Notes under the pieces: model-generated
What the model was told of the DNA's origin: nothing
The model's database searches: none
The model's input: only the letters and a program-made list of their open reading frames with translations
Assembly (NCBI GenBank): GCA_002633025.1
Contig: NMRB01000461.1
Location: 180,420 to 244,419 of the forward strand
Direction of reading: 5' to 3'
Source of the DNA: Notospermus geniculatus
Lineage: Eukaryota; Nemertea; Pilidiophora; Heteronemertea; Lineidae
DNA length: 64,000 bases
In this document: positions 34,011 through 46,275 of the stretch, piece by piece
Layout: each line of letters opens with the position of its first letter
Position numbering within the stretch: the first letter of the stretch is position 1
Made by a program: the position numbers and the translations under genes

Positions 34011-35040
34011 AACCTTAGAATTGCTTTCATATGAACAGTTCTATGAACCTGTTCATCATTGCAATCCGCTAATGACTTCGGCAAAGCTTCTTTCATATGA
34101 AATTTCTCTGTCATTTCTGCCTGCAATTGAAAATGCCTTGATGCTATGATCAATTACTGTTATCACTGAATTATCTACATGAAATTGATCTTCTTCATTT
34201 GGTGATGGTTGTGGTATGCCTCTGTCATAAGAACAACTAAATGACTCATGAATATTCATATAATCAACATTATGACGATTATTCACTATGTAAAGTTCTT
34301 CTTCAGTTGTTGCTCTCCAAGACTGAATACTTGGCTGATTGGTTTAAGTCTTTCTCTGCATTAATATCTTAATATACATGTATTTAGTGGCGATTTTTAA
34401 CTCGCAGACCTAAGCTAAGTTACACCAACAATTCAAGAATGTGATGCTTAGATGAATTGTTTTGAAGGATCATTAATTTTCAGATGTGTGTTCTTATTTG
34501 AATTGGATGTCATTTTGAGCTCTGTCAAAACTTCCATGAAATATCATGTAATACTGTTCAAATATAAGTAAAAAATCCTTGCTCATCCTACTGTATTGTG
34601 AGTCATTTTTCTGCATGATACCCATGGTTATGGTGGTGACTGGTTTGAAAATACGTGCTACCTTCTCATTATCTCAACATTTTTGGCTTGTTATGTAGTT
34701 CTGTGAATTTTTGTAAGCAATTTTGAATATTTTTTATATGTTACTTTCGAGAAAAGTTATATAGGCCAAAATATGGAGCAAATTTGTAGTACCCCAGTAT
34801 ACCTTGAACAATTTTTATCAACCAATCAAATGAACACACACTTGGATATTAAAATCTTTATTGATTAATTTACATATTCATCTAGTAATTTATTTGACTT
34901 CATATATTGGATGGTGCAGTTTTTGTAAGCATGATAGATCAACCCCACTGTGCCCTTCTATATTTATCAGCAATGACCTCCTGCAGAAACTATGCTATTC
35001 AGCAAACCTTGTGAAGCATTCAAGATGGTCTGAATCTCAA

Positions 35041-35345
35041 AACACATGCTGAAAATGTTGTGTTCAAAAACACATGCTGAACCATGTGATATCACATGCT
35101 GAACATGTGGTATTCAGAACACATGCTGAACCAAGTGATATAAACATGCTGAACCATGTAATATGTGAAAGACAAGCTGAATCGATAAAATCACATATTG
35201 AGCATGCGCTATGGTTCAGATCGCATGCTGAGCGGTTTCCATTCAGAACACATTCTGTTCATGCAATGTTATTCAAAAATATCACATTTGATGTGATCCA
35301 ACTCAAATGCATGCTGAACAATCTGAACACATGCTGATCATACAG
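35041..35345. repeat. degenerate CACATGCTGAAC satellite
   Basis: The motif acatgctga(a/g) recurs about ten times with spacing of roughly 25-40 bp, alternating with atgtgatat-like words. Unit edges are ragged, so this is a decayed tandem array. Confidence 0.65.
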
Positions 35346-35560
35346 TACTGTTCTACACACAGTCATGTGCATCATGTGATATACATGTAGTAACACATGT
35401 TATTTCACTGGCTATCATCACCAGTATTTCTTCTCAAAGTGTGCGATTCCCCAACCTATAATCGATCATCTTGGATGCTTGTAGTTGTCTTATCCTCTGA
35501 AGTCTGCCTATTCATAAGACCAGATCTCACCCTTAGAGTGTGTTATTCTCTTCCCTCTAG

Positions 35561-35657
35561 GTGGGCCCGCGCCAGCACAGTGGGAAGATGTGACAGGAAC
35601 AACACCCCTTGCTTTCGTCGATGACTGTGTCTCTTTTACGACTGCCGTCTCTGCCAG
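35561..35657 (+). CDS. ankyrin exon: UPA domain
   Basis: A 97-nt exon, acceptor ctctag|GT (phase 1), donor ccag|gtaagt (phase 2). It encodes [37 protein letters not shown](I/V)TGTTPL and SFTT-VSAR are ankyrin UPA signatures. It joins in frame across the 11.4-kb intron (…CSITG / GGPAP…) and to the next exon (SAR / FWL). Confidence 0.97.
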
Positions 35658-35749
35658 GTAAGTGGAATCTTCCTCCTTCCCGAAGTTAATGTAGACCACA
35701 ATGAATGCCCTGAAATGATAAATAGAATGGCTTCAGTTCATCAGCTATT

Positions 35750-36141
35750 AGTGAGGTTTCGCAAATCTGACGAAACACGAAGTACGAAATATGAAATTGG
35801 ACTTCATTTTCATGACGTAATGTATTTCGGGAGATGGTTGGTACCACAAATTTCGCCTGCTGCAAGAGCGTCTTTTAGCGTATGACTTTAGAACGACAGA
35901 GTTACAGTGTATATTAAACTTTGAAATTTACCATTCATTTCCACTTTGTAGATACGAAGTGGAAATTTAAAAATTCAAGATGCACCATAACTCTCTCGGT
36001 CTTACATAATATGCCAAAAGACGTACTGGCGGGAGGGACATTTGTGGTAGCAACCATCTCCTGAAATACATTACGTCACGGAAATGAAGTCCAATTTCGT
36101 ATTTCGTACTTCGTGTTTCGTCAGATTTGCGAAACCTCACT
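35750..36141. mobile_element. 392-bp palindromic element, AGTGAGGTTTCGCAA type
   Basis: Arms of about 150 bp or more pair (start AGTGAGGTTTCGCAAATC; includes cacgaagtacgaaat). ATT lies on both sides (35747-35749, 36142-36144). The terminus is shared with the elements at 47436 and, loosely, 11785. Confidence 0.85.
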
Positions 36142-36257
36142 ATTTTGTAGCCACCATCATGTGTGGTTTACTCACCTTGTAGCATGATCGGTCTTCAGCT
36201 TGAAAAACAAAGACAGTTAATAGCTAAGTCATAATATTGGTGATCAGCTGTAGAGTA

Positions 36258-36507
36258 TGGAGCACAATTGACCTCTCTTTATCCGCGTACCTTCTGTATG
36301 TAACGCGGAAGGTACGCTCCAGTTCATTGCTTATGGTACAGGTACGCGACGCGTCTCTTCTGTGTGACCTCCGCGCACCACATGCGAATGACGTTACGTC
36401 CTCACTACATGCCTTTCAAGGTGCCGTGCGAGATCCATGGAAGATACGAGGATGGTACGCACATGACGCTGCGTGCGGTACGCAGATGGTGGGTCAATTG
36501 TGCAGAA
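36258..36507. mobile_element. TIR element, GCACAATTGACC type, copy 1
   Basis: Ends tggagcacaattgacc and complement of ggtcaattgtgcagaa, TA on both sides. The interior is rich in gtacgc words and contains ggtacgc inverted sub-repeats. Related to 61363-61631 and a fragment near 44576-44700. Confidence 0.7.
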
Positions 36508-36827
36508 TACTGGAGTTGTAACTTAAGAAGTTTTCATTCAAAATATTGGTGACCAGTTGTAACTATTATGAAATTAGGTCTGGTCTGCAAATTTTTATTG
36601 CCAATTAACTTATCCATCTGGAATTATGATTGGCTGGCAATTTACCGCAGAATTAACATCATAAATTGTGTCAGCTTAACTTGAAGAATTGGCTAGTGCA
36701 TTTTGTGCTGGTGCCGCGCAGAACAATTTGGTCTTTTGCTTCCTGATACTGAACTGATTTTCATGAGTAATTTCAGTATGGGTATCTGCCGTGTTTTCAT
36801 TTGAGAGGTGTCTAACTCTGTTTTAAG

Positions 36828-37056
36828 GTTCTGGTTGATGGACTGTCAGAATATCAACGATTCAGCAAAAATGGCGACAGAACTTTACAGGGAAGCCATC
36901 TGTGTCCCATACATGTCCAAGTTCGTCGTGTTTACAAAACGGCATGATCCACAGGAGGCAAGACTCCGTTGCTTCTGCATGACAGATGACAAGATGGAAA
37001 AGACCTTGGAGAGCCAGGAACATTACGCTAAAGTTGCTGAGAGCAAGGATGTCGAG
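36828..37056 (+). CDS. ankyrin exon: UPA domain
   Basis: A 229-nt exon, acceptor tttaag|G (phase 2), donor gag|gtaagt (phase 0). It encodes [83 protein letters not shown](V/I)F-K and RC(F/Y)CMTDDK-(D/E)KTLE are near-invariant in ankyrins. It forms the core of UPA. Confidence 0.98.
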
Positions 37057-37107
37057 GTAAGTTGAGAAAAGCAACTTGATGAGGATTTGCTTTGTGGACT
37101 GTCAGAG

Positions 37108-37197
37108 TGATGCTGTGGTAATATCAGTAACTGTCACTGATGCTGTGGTAATATCAGTAACTGTCACTGATGCTGTGGTAATATCAGTAACTGTCAC
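37108..37197. repeat. 30-bp direct repeat, three identical units
   Basis: The 30-bp unit starting tgatgctgtggtaatatc is repeated perfectly at 37108, 37138 and 37168, starting 52 bp after the upstream exon's donor. There are no spacers between units. Confidence 0.95.
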
Positions 37198-37591
37198 TGA
37201 TGAGATTCAGAGTTCAATGCCTGTTCAGAGCCATTCTTCCTGTGACAGAGAGGACTTCATGAAGGCACGCATATATGGTACGCGAGGACTAAGTCATTGA
37301 TATCTGGATGTTGCGCGTAGGCTGTGCGCATCCTGTGCATACCCAACGCAAAGGTTGCACGCAGTGGGAAGATTTGGTCGTGAATGATTTGCATAAGGTA
37401 CGCAAATTCGGGAATGTCACTTGTGCCCCTTACTCTATGTGTTGACATGGACCCTTGGAGGAATCTGCACTGGTGTCAAGACAATGTTGAGTTTCCTTCT
37501 TACAAAAACTGTTTGAGTAAGTACATGGCCCGCTGACGTCAGTGGGCATTCATGCTGTATGTTGAATTCTCAACTTCGTATATTTCTACAG

Positions 37592-37843
37592 GTTCTGGAT
37601 GGCAAGACAAACTGGGTAGAGATGGCAGGCAATTTGGTCCCAGTGACCAAGTCAGGCGATCAGCTTCACTTCCCCTTCCACGCATTTAGAGAAAACCGCC
37701 TACCGTTCACCGTGCGCATACGAGATACGAATCAGGAGCCAACAGCAAGAGTTGCCTTCATGAAAGATCCAAAAACAGCGCGAGGAGAGGCACCACAGAC
37801 CCCTGTGTGCAGCTTAAATATCAAATTGCCAGATTACGTAAAA
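37592..37843 (+). CDS. ankyrin exon: end of UPA domain
   Basis: A 252-nt (84-codon) exon, acceptor tctacag|GTT (phase 0), donor aaa|gtgagt (phase 0). It encodes VLDGKTNWVEMAGNLVPVTK, FHAFRENRLPFTVRIRD, QEPTARVAFMKDPKT, TPVCSLNIKLPDYVK. GNL-P-TK, FRENRLPF-(I/V)(K/R)IRD-QEP and C-LNI-LP are the conserved UPA end. Confidence 0.98.
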
Positions 37844-37930
37844 GTGAGTATATTCAATACAAACCATGATTTCTGTGTGAGTGTGATTTCTCAAATGATG
37901 AGCAACCGCTTGAATGTGTTGCAGTCACCA

Positions 37931-38036
37931 GGCAAGGATTTCACATTGTTACCCTTCCCCACTGATCTACGCTTTCAAGGATCGGCAAGGATTTCACATT
38001 GTTACCCTTCCCCACTGATCTACGCTTTCAAGGATC
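37931..38036. repeat. 53-bp tandem duplication
   Basis: Units 37931-37983 and 37984-38036 are identical (start ggcaaggatttcacattg). The site is intronic, about 90 bp after the UPA exon. Confidence 0.93.
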
Positions 38037-39135
38037 ACAGATAACCCAATAGAGCCCATGCCGCCCTAAACCACCCTGCTGTGAGCCGCCTAGAAGACTG
38101 TGTCCACTTTTTGACAAAAATCCCCATCACCTCTAATGTAGAAATCAAAATCACCAATTACTGCTGGCAGCACCACAATCCGCCATGTCCCCAGATGCCG
38201 ATACCACCATAAACCGCCTTGACTCATTATACTGTTCTCTATTCACCTTAATGCAGTGGCATTGTGTGGCGGTTCAGGGTGGTGAAAGCTACAGATGGAA
38301 AGTGCCAAAAAATAGGCAGCTCTATTGGGTTAAAATACAATGTACATACATGTATCCGATACGGAGCTGATCAGTCATGTCGGTAAACAGGCTGCAGATC
38401 ACAAAATTGAGTGCTTTCAGTTCGTGTGCACTTGCAACTCCTAACATTGCTGTCATGTACCATTGTATTGAGCTTATGCATTGGCTCATTTTGCTGTCAC
38501 TTTTGACCGGCGGTCCACCATGCTGGTGTCGACGACACCGTGGCCATGTGTAGATCACGTCATGGTTGAAGTCGCACACACTCCACTTGTGGTGACGACA
38601 AAGTGTGCCACGTGGGTCGACGACATAATTTGACGTCAATTCAACTGTCAAGATGGTGGATTTCTCTGTGATGACATCATCTGCACAAGCTCTATAGAGG
38701 TTTCCCACGTGACGTCACAACCCCAAATGTCCGCTATATTGGCCGTCAAATGACGCAATGTCACAGCATCAACACAGTGTTTTCAACGCAGTTTGGACGT
38801 TGTCGGCAGTCATCGGGCCTCTTCCACCACTGTCTACAGTAAGCCGTATGGACGATTCACTTTGTTTTCAACACGGTTTTCACACCAGACCAACTACTTA
38901 TGCTCAGAAACCGTGAGAGGTAAAGTGATTTGTTGAGTTGTCTACTCCCGGTGGTCTGAACGGGCTGCTAAACTTTTCAACCGGGAACAAGATGGCAGCC
39001 ACCATGGCTTCATTTTGACGGCCAGTATGGCAGCCGTGTGACGTCAGTGGGAAACCTCTAAAGGATCTAGAAGCTGTTGTCAGATGTAAACCACAATCAT
39101 CTCTTACCACCGTCATTGTCACTTCTCCTTTTCAG

Positions 39136-39223
39136 ATGGAGGCCGGCTCTATGGAAACATTAGATTCAGAGGCAGCATTAGACCTTAGAAAGAAATATTC
39201 CTTCCTTACTGGAGAGGAAAGAA
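39136..39223 (+). CDS. ankyrin exon: UPA to death-domain linker
   Basis: An 88-nt exon, acceptor ttttcag|ATG (phase 0), donor gaa|gtaagt (phase 1). It encodes MEAGSMETLDSEAALDLRKKYSFLTGEER. The LALRKRYSYLTE-like core is the conserved linker between UPA and the death domain in ankyrins. The initial Met is only the first codon of the exon; I do not claim it as a start. Confidence 0.9.
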
Positions 39224-39340
39224 GTAAGTGTAATATCAGTGGTTTTCATATGTTTGAATTTGACACTCCTGCTCCAGTGTCCATACTTGTCTGTGATAGT
39301 GAATGAGTTTACATTTTTCGTAAAGAAGTTGCTTTTGAGG

Positions 39341-39686
39341 AGCGGCGTGGTGTAGTGGTTAGCGAGACGGACTTCTGATCAGAAGGTCCCGGGTTCGATT
39401 CCCAGTCCTGACCAAGAAAAAAAAAACACGCTCGCTTGTGACCTTGAGCAAGTCACTTTGCCTTACTTGCTTCACCCCACCCAGGTCTAAAAGGGGTACC
39501 TGGCTGGTAGTGATGGTCTATGTAAATGTTAGTCCATGCACGCTGAAATCAGCTGCCGGGACTGTATACTCCCCGGGGAGTGGAGAAAGTTAATTGGAAT
39601 GAACAGACCTATAGCTGGGGGTAATAATGTAAAGCGCATTGAGCAGGTCAACTGGAAATGCGCTATATAAGAACTAACATTACTTT
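39341..39686 (+). repeat. tRNA-headed SINE
   Basis: A box tggtgtagtggttag (39349) and B box ggttcgattcc (39392) are followed by a poly-A stretch, the core gaccttgagcaagtcactttg (39442; this word is shared by several deuterostome SINEs), and the tail gtaaagcgcattgagc...gcgctatataa, like LINE-derived SINE tails. It ends about 60 bp before the death-domain exon acceptor. Confidence 0.85.
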
Positions 39687-39744
39687 ATTACTTTTGAGTT
39701 AGATGTAGCAGACTTGATAAAATCAATTTTTGACTCAATTTCAG

Positions 39745-40077
39745 CCACCACAGACACAATGGCAAAGATGGACTTGAGGCTGAGCGAAATCGCATCCACC
39801 CTTCAGGGAGATTGGGTCATCCTCGCCAAACACCTGGGAATTTCTGACGAGGAAATAAAAGGCATCAAAAATGAATATCACACATTGAATGACCAGTGTC
39901 TGGCCATGTTACTTCTTTGGCGGCAACGATATGGCGACGAGGCCACTGCAAACGTCCTTGAAAAATACTTGAGGGAGATCAACCGGGAAGATGTGATAAG
40001 AAAATGTATATACAATGTGGAAAAACTTGATGACGACTTGGAAAAAGCTTTCGCAAAAACCCAGATGGATACGTCAG
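39745..40077 (+). CDS. ankyrin exon: death domain
   Basis: A 333-nt exon, acceptor tttcag|CC (phase 1), donor tcag|gttggt (phase 1, weak). It encodes MAKMDLRLSEIASTL, GDWVILAKHLGISDEEI, IKNEYHTLNDQCLAMLLLW, RYGDEATANVLEKYLREINRED and IRKC, then a charged tail. The six-helix death fold is recognisable: the W-LA-LG(I/L)S block, the CLAMLLLW helix and the final L-EINR-D. In ankyrins this domain takes part in intramolecular and protein contacts, not mainly apoptosis. If the weak donor is ignored, the frame reads 31 more codons into the intron and stops at 40170. Confidence 0.96.
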
Positions 40078-40176
40078 GTTGGTTGACTGTTAAATCAAAT
40101 TTATCGGTGCGCATTTTCAGATGTTCTAATGACAAAATGCAGCAAATCCTTCCCTGTTGTGCAGCTTTTTAGCCCG

Positions 40177-40385
40177 CTTGACCTACTTTTCAAGGTCACA
40201 GTGGTAAAAGTTTGTCAGAAATTACGAAGTTGGCATGTTCTGTAGTGACTAAGCTATCCTGTTGAAACTTTGTACAAATTTACTCCTAGGACACAGATAT
40301 CAGATATGGGTTGTAATTGTATGGAGTACTGTTATGGCTTCCGTCACCATGCTAATATGTGACCCGATCTAGCAAAAGTAGGCGC
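40177..40385. repeat. dispersed repeat fragment (tgacctacttttcaaggtca family)
   Basis: It shares tgacctacttttcaaggtca with 44462-44481, and gaaactttgtaca, ccatgctaatatg with 47620-47730 and 51570-51690. It is probably one old interspersed family, fragmented across three ankyrin introns. Confidence 0.5.
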
Positions 40386-40779
40386 ATGTCGCAGGTGATC
40401 ATCATTGGTCATCAGTTTACACTACATGTACTATCATCACTGCTACATGTATCTGCTACTTTTGTCATCCTGCAGACTGAGAGACATACATTTCAGCTGT
40501 TGTGATGTAAGGCCACATATGCTAAACTGGCTCCTAGGGATTTCCTTTTGGACTTGTGCATTATAAGCTGCTACTGCAAGGCAATGCTCACACCAAATGG
40601 TAATTTCCTAGAACTTGTGTACAATTGCATCGTATACTCCTTGGTGGTGTACATCATTGTAGGCCGATGTGGTTGCCACTTACACAATGCAAAGTACCAA
40701 CAAACAACTAAGCAATGAGAAAGAGGGGATCTTAAGAAATATGCTGTAGTTTTGAATCGTGTGCTCTTTGTTGCTTCAG

Positions 40780-40953
40780 GTTTTGATGCCTTAAAAGAAG
40801 AATTAGGTCCTTCCAGGGATTCGACGATGGACCGAGGCATGTCATTAGATGTACAGTTCGACGAAAAAGATATGATGAAGGAGTCGGAATCGGCAGGAGA
40901 GGAAAGTTTAAGTTCAAGAGGGTCCGTCGTTGAAAACAAAGATTTTACAAAAG
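40780..40953 (+). CDS. ankyrin exon: C-terminal regulatory region 1
   Basis: A 174-nt exon, acceptor gcttcag|GT, donor aaag|gtgggt, phase 1-1. It encodes FDALKEELGPSRDSTMDRGMS, DVQFDEKDMMKES, ESAGEESLSSRGSVVENKD. Acidic and Ser-rich, with no known fold. Such sequence follows the death domain in ankyrins, where it modulates binding. The exon can be skipped in frame. Confidence 0.9.
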
Positions 40954-42755
40954 GTGGGTGCACTGGTCGCATTTGATTGAATGCATTGCATTTCAGGATC
41001 AGGATTTCAATGTCACCTGCTGTATTTCTCTTGCCTGGTGCTACAGTTTGACAAAGTTCCCAAGCACCTTAGGAAATTCAAAGTTCCAGAATGATTTTGG
41101 AACTGCAGCTGTCTGGTGATGGGTCCAGATTTCGTGAACAGGAAATTGTGAAATTCCATCCTTTCAATGTAGGGTAACACTAAATTACTGTTCTGTTGTC
41201 TGACCATAGTCTATTTTTTAGGTGCTTGCTGCCTGTTAGTAGCATACAAGTATTGTACTTGATAGACCAGTGTTTCTCGATATCTGTGCATACTGTGTTG
41301 ATGTTTAATTCATCAGCTGCTGATTCAGCAATTTCAGGTCATTTTCGTTCATTTTTTGCCATGATTTTGAACATTATTGATATATTTTGCTGGTGATGTT
41401 ATTGGGACATTCATGGATGATGTGTTGTTGTATATGATGTTTCTCATCATTGTTTTGATTCATGTTATACAATTTCATTGTATACTATCTTTGGTTAAAC
41501 TAGGATGTCTATTTGCCCCACATTTTCACCCCTCCAGTTAAAAGTGTGTCGTCTTCTTGTGAATGATTGGTAACTTCTTGTGTGACTGACTGCAGTGTTC
41601 CATGATCAGCCGTTCAATTATTTTCAACCCGATCTGCAAATCTGCTTCAACTTATACAACATGGATTTAAGAACATCAGTGGATATAACAACAACAATGG
41701 ATGTAACATTGGATCATGTATTTTAACTTTTCAGGGATGATAAAACAGTTTACACAATGTGTGTTACCCCTGTGTGTTACACCCCAAAAATGCTTGCTTT
41801 CTGACACCTCCTGGCTCAATCAATGTCCCAATAGGGGAATTTCACACTTTGGCGGCGACATCACCAACATGCTTGAGCTTGCCTTGAAAAGATGGTTAAC
41901 ATCCAACAGCACAAACAATTTCTGTTAGCTAACGGCATGGACGATACTTGCTTCCATCAATCACGTACCTGTAATTGGCACTGCAAGCATCTGTTATAAA
42001 TTAACCTGATTTGATACTAGAAATGGGTCCCTGAGTTCTCAAGCTGAATGATAGAGTTGTATGTTTAGTTGGATTGGCGTGTGATTGCCGCTCTAGTGCA
42101 GTGGATTGCTTGGTCTTGCCCCCACCCCTTCAGTTTCCTTCCTTCATTCTGCAATTTATCTCCCAATTCCCTGCGCCTGGGCCGCAGTCAGTCGAATATC
42201 GTGGCTGGGCTAAAAATGACTTCACCAGTCCAAGGCTTTGAAGAACATTATGTTTTGAAACTGCTGAAGTGATCATTTCATGAATATTGATGTTTTAAGT
42301 ACACTAATTCGATATCATGAAAATATATATTTGGTTGGAAATGAAATTGCGTGATAACCTCAAAAAGCATAACAGGTTCCAAGTCAAACACTAATTTCAA
42401 TGATCACTGGTGCTTGCCCTAATAGCAGTTGAGTTGGTGTTGGTGTGAATGGATGTGATATGTTCTGCGAACATAGCTAATTCTTTTAGCATATTTCAAT
42501 GAAGCTCTCTTTCTGACTGCTCATTTTGCCGCTACAAAAACCCCTCTCGTCCATTCCCAATTCTTGTTATCCCTGCGAATGAGTGCATGCCTGGTAGGGA
42601 ATCTGTTCGGAAAATTCAAAGATTTCAAACAATCAAGTTGTACTGCCGATTTTTAACGGAATTTTCCCTTCAGAATCCCTGTATTCCTGATTTTGTTTCC
42701 TGCTTCTAGTGCTTTCTGTGCCACTAAACTCTTCTTCCGCTATGTGTTAATTTAG

Positions 42756-42929
42756 ATGAGGATGAGATTATCCCCATATACACAGAACCCGAGAAGGAAA
42801 AAACCGATGAAGAGAAACAACGCGATTCGGAAGAAAAAGAGGAGGCATATCGTGACTTGATTAATCAGCTCGGTGTATTATCGGGAACTGATAATGATGA
42901 CTACCAAATTCGCAGATCTGAGGCAGCAG
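42756..42929 (+). CDS. ankyrin exon: C-terminal regulatory region 2
   Basis: A 174-nt exon, the same length as the previous one, acceptor aatttag|AT, donor gcag|gtacac, phase 1-1. It encodes DEDEIIPIYTEPEKEKTDEEKQRDS, EEAYRDLINQLGVLSGTDND, QIRRSEAA. Strongly acidic, then a short amphipathic segment (YRDLINQLGVL). The donor is weak, which suits regulated inclusion. Confidence 0.88.
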
Positions 42930-44575
42930 GTACACAGCAGATCTAACCAATATAAATTGTAGAGGGGTGCATGTGTTGATTAGCATGTTAACCTTTTCAC
43001 CTGTCCTGTAGCATCTGTCATCCCCCCTGATGTATGTCTTACTCTTTTCATGTTTTTGTTGCACTTGTTGTTCGTGTCTTGTCCCTTTCAGTTTATCTGG
43101 ACGAATGGTTGCAGATGAAGTCATGGGGCCTGTTGAATGTGAGAAGGCACTGTGATGAAAAATTAACAAAGCCCCCCCCCCCTCCAAAGATCTTGTCACG
43201 TCAGCCATGTCCACCGTCCTCAACTTGCACATTTTCTCTGCGCTGTTATAAATCCACCATAATAGTGTAGGCCTGCATGTGCACACATGAATTTATGTGT
43301 ATGAACATGTAGGTTGATGTGAATATGAATTCATGTACGTGATGAGGATGTACGGTACAAGGATGAGCACGAATTGGTGTACCGTAATGAGATTGTACTT
43401 GTACATCATCAGTGATGGCGATGATGATGTGGGGATTCCTACAGCTGTTCCTGAAATAGGCCCTGCTTTGAGCCCAGGCCAGGGTTGCATTTTAACAGAT
43501 TCTTTGTGCATATTTCTGATGTAGGCCAACTCATCGACTTCATCTGTGCCAATTGATTGTTTTCACCTTTTCATCATGTACCGTAGTATTATGATAATTT
43601 CAAGAGAAACAAGCAGACATGTATGCACGGAGAAATATCGGTTAAAAACTGCTTTCAGCTCAAACATCTCTTCAAAGAAATACATGTAGCACTATTGTCT
43701 AACAAGCTATTAACATTTGGAAATCAGAAAGGCGATGTGTGGGCCATGTGTTGTCACCATCCCAAAACAATAGAATACAATCATTTCTTTTGGCTTGTTG
43801 AACGTCCACAGAGCAGTACATCATCCTTCCTGTTTCTCTCCATATGTATACACTAATGTAGATTATTTCATGCATTCAACTGAGTCAGAATCAACCTCAG
43901 TCATGAAATGTCAGCACGGATGAACTCTTGTGTATAGACTGGTATCATGATCCCCTGCTAGGTGGATTTATGAGGATTGGTATAGCCTATGTAAATACCT
44001 GGATGGACACTCAGGATCCTGTTGGTCCATCCTGGTACTTGCACCACGGGAATTCCAGTGAAGTGAAAGAGAGGTGCTAGGTATAGATTTAAGCCTATAT
44101 GGTGTGTAGATGTGGGTGGTACCGGAAGAGGTTGTTGCGCTGAAGCTGCGAAAGTTCGTTTGCACTAAATAATGTGTTGCAGGAAGCAAATCGCGTCTAC
44201 AGAAAACAAGTGCCAAATTCTGAAATAGATGAAAAAGAGAAACATGAATACTAGGCCTAGGCCAAGTAGCTGAATTGATAGANAGACGTCGTTTCCTTTC
44301 GATATTCAGCGTCATTCGATTCAAGGTTTGGCCAATAGGGGGCTAAATGTGAAAACAGAAAAAGTGCTATTTCTCCTGAACAAATTGATGGATCGTCACC
44401 AAATTTTTATCATACGTATATCTGATGACGATACATAACATAATACCCGGGTTTTGGATTTGACCTACTTTTCAAGGTCACAACCACAGACACCTAACAA
44501 TGCCTCGTCATTTCAGCCTCTACCTCATTTTATTCACGACGCAACTTCGAAAACCTGGTTATTCGCCACGCCCAG

Positions 44576-44700
44576 CGTGCGCCTTGTTTTACTCGTACCG
44601 GTACCATACGCAATGAATTGAAGCGTACCTTTCATGTGACGTACGCGGAAGGTACACGGATAAAGATATGGTCAATTGTGCAACATATCACAAAATATGG
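44576..44700. mobile_element. GCACAATTGACC-type fragment
   Basis: ggtacacggataaagatatggtcaattgtgcaac at its right edge is the complement of the left end of 36258 and 61363. A matching left end is not found, so the copy is truncated. It also carries the gtacgc-rich interior. Confidence 0.55.
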
Positions 44701-46004
44701 CACGCCACAGGAGTCGATCATTGTTGAACAGTCGAATAGATAGGTACATGTATAGGCCTAGGTAGGCCAACATCACTTTACTTGTAAACCCATTTTGACT
44801 GGTTTGTTACTTTCCCCTTGAGCAGGACTGACCTCATTTTCAACGGTGGCAGCCAGTTAAAATGCAAAATTCTGATAGGTTATACCGATCCTCATAAACC
44901 CAGCTAGCAGAGCTTCGTGGTATCAATCTACTCTTGTATCCTGACCATGTAGCATCACAACGTTACGTAGAAGATGAACAGTTGTACCTACCTTTAATTA
45001 TCTCTTGGGCACCTTTAAGCCCCATCCACACTTCACCACGTGTGTGACCAACTCACATGGACACCTTTGCACATCTAGTCTCAAGCAGTTGCACGACTCA
45101 GGTTGCAGGCGACTTTGAAATGATCAGGCGTCTACAACTGAGGCATAGGACTATGTGAACATTCATAACACGACCCAGGAATTACATGTATGCTCCATCG
45201 GAGTCACTCATTTCATCACATGATGTAATGACCATGGTGCTTAAACATACTTGGATCTCTTTAACCCTTTCAGTGCTGGCAACACCCAGGTTGCCACGTG
45301 TTTATCACTTGCTCTGACATTACTCGACAGCCCGTAACTCTTGAATGGTTGATTGAATCAAGCTGAAATTTTGAGAGTTTGTTCAGACCACATGATGCCT
45401 CAAGACCAAATAGACCAATGTGTATTGGAGGTGCGAGTTGAGAGCAACGCATATTTTATTGCTGTGCAGTCGCTTACTTGAAATTGTTTTGGGAGGAAAG
45501 GCCTGTCGAAGAAAATTTCTGGGACCGCCATGCATGCATTTATACGCCTAGCGACTGGAACTTGGTTGTGCATACTACAGTAGATTGGCTGTCTGGTTGG
45601 TGTGAGTGGTATGAGGCACTTCTGGCACGTCGAAACATCTTCGGGTGGGGTTATATTATAAGCAAAAATAGGACTCAAGGTCATTCGCTGGAGTTAGGCA
45701 CTGCAGGGGAGGGTCCAGCAATGAAAGGGTTAATGTCATATAATGTGTGGACACCCTGGTCGTAGGACTATTTAGTTGCAGGTCTCCTTACATGACGAGA
45801 TAGTTGCATTGCAATGAGTTGTGTCATATTGTGTGGAGGGTGCTTAATGATCTCTGTTTCATTCTGAGAATGATTGGTGTCGGCCTGGAAAACAGGGACT
45901 CCCCAGCTCTATGTACTTTCCTTGTCTGTCACTGCATGCTCTACTTATCCATAACGCCAATGGCATGCAGTGAAGGTTATGTTACTAGGAAGTGAGAAAC
46001 TTAA

Positions 46005-46275
46005 AGCCCCACAGTATTGAATTTTACGATATTTTAAAAAAGTTAGGAGAGAGCACATAGAGGTCCCATAGCCTCGTGAAAGTCCCCAAAATGCTTGCCT
46101 GATACGCACTTCACAGAATCAAGGCCTAGTTTTCAGCACGCATTGGAAAAAACTGCAGGGAGAGCTCTAATGTATTCTGACAGAGCGTAGTACATTTTAC
46201 ACTACGCTGACGTTGTGACGTCGTGCGAGAATCGCGGCGATGATTTGCGTTTTTCACATTCAATACAGTGGGGCT
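46005..46275. mobile_element. 271-bp TIR element flanked by TTAA
   Basis: Ends AGCCCCACAGTATTGAA and complement of ttcaatacagtggggct are inverted repeats. TTAA is on both sides (46001-46004, 46276-46279). The AGCC terminus resembles the 9224 and 49550 groups; if so, the duplication could be TTA plus a shared base. Confidence 0.75.

Larger units (their letters stand above)
24177..35560. other. 11.4-kb ankyrin intron
   Basis: No additional exon is supported. Contents noted: a foldback with 91-bp arms (26469-26655), a TIR element (29485-29735), drifting direct repeats (29930-30370, 33390-34010, 35041-35345) and a poly-C tract with a short gap (30835-30872). The rest is AT-rich, with many short frames that have no family resemblance. 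Confidence 0.6.

Noticed and set aside
37108-37197. CRISPR-like direct repeats
   Set aside because: Three 30-bp units with no spacers in an animal intron; a simple tandem repeat.
43086-43146. Possible ankyrin exon after a tttcag acceptor (SGRMVADEVMGPVE...)
   Set aside because: Its phases (2 in, 1 out) do not fit the phase-1 neighbours, so inclusion would break the frame.
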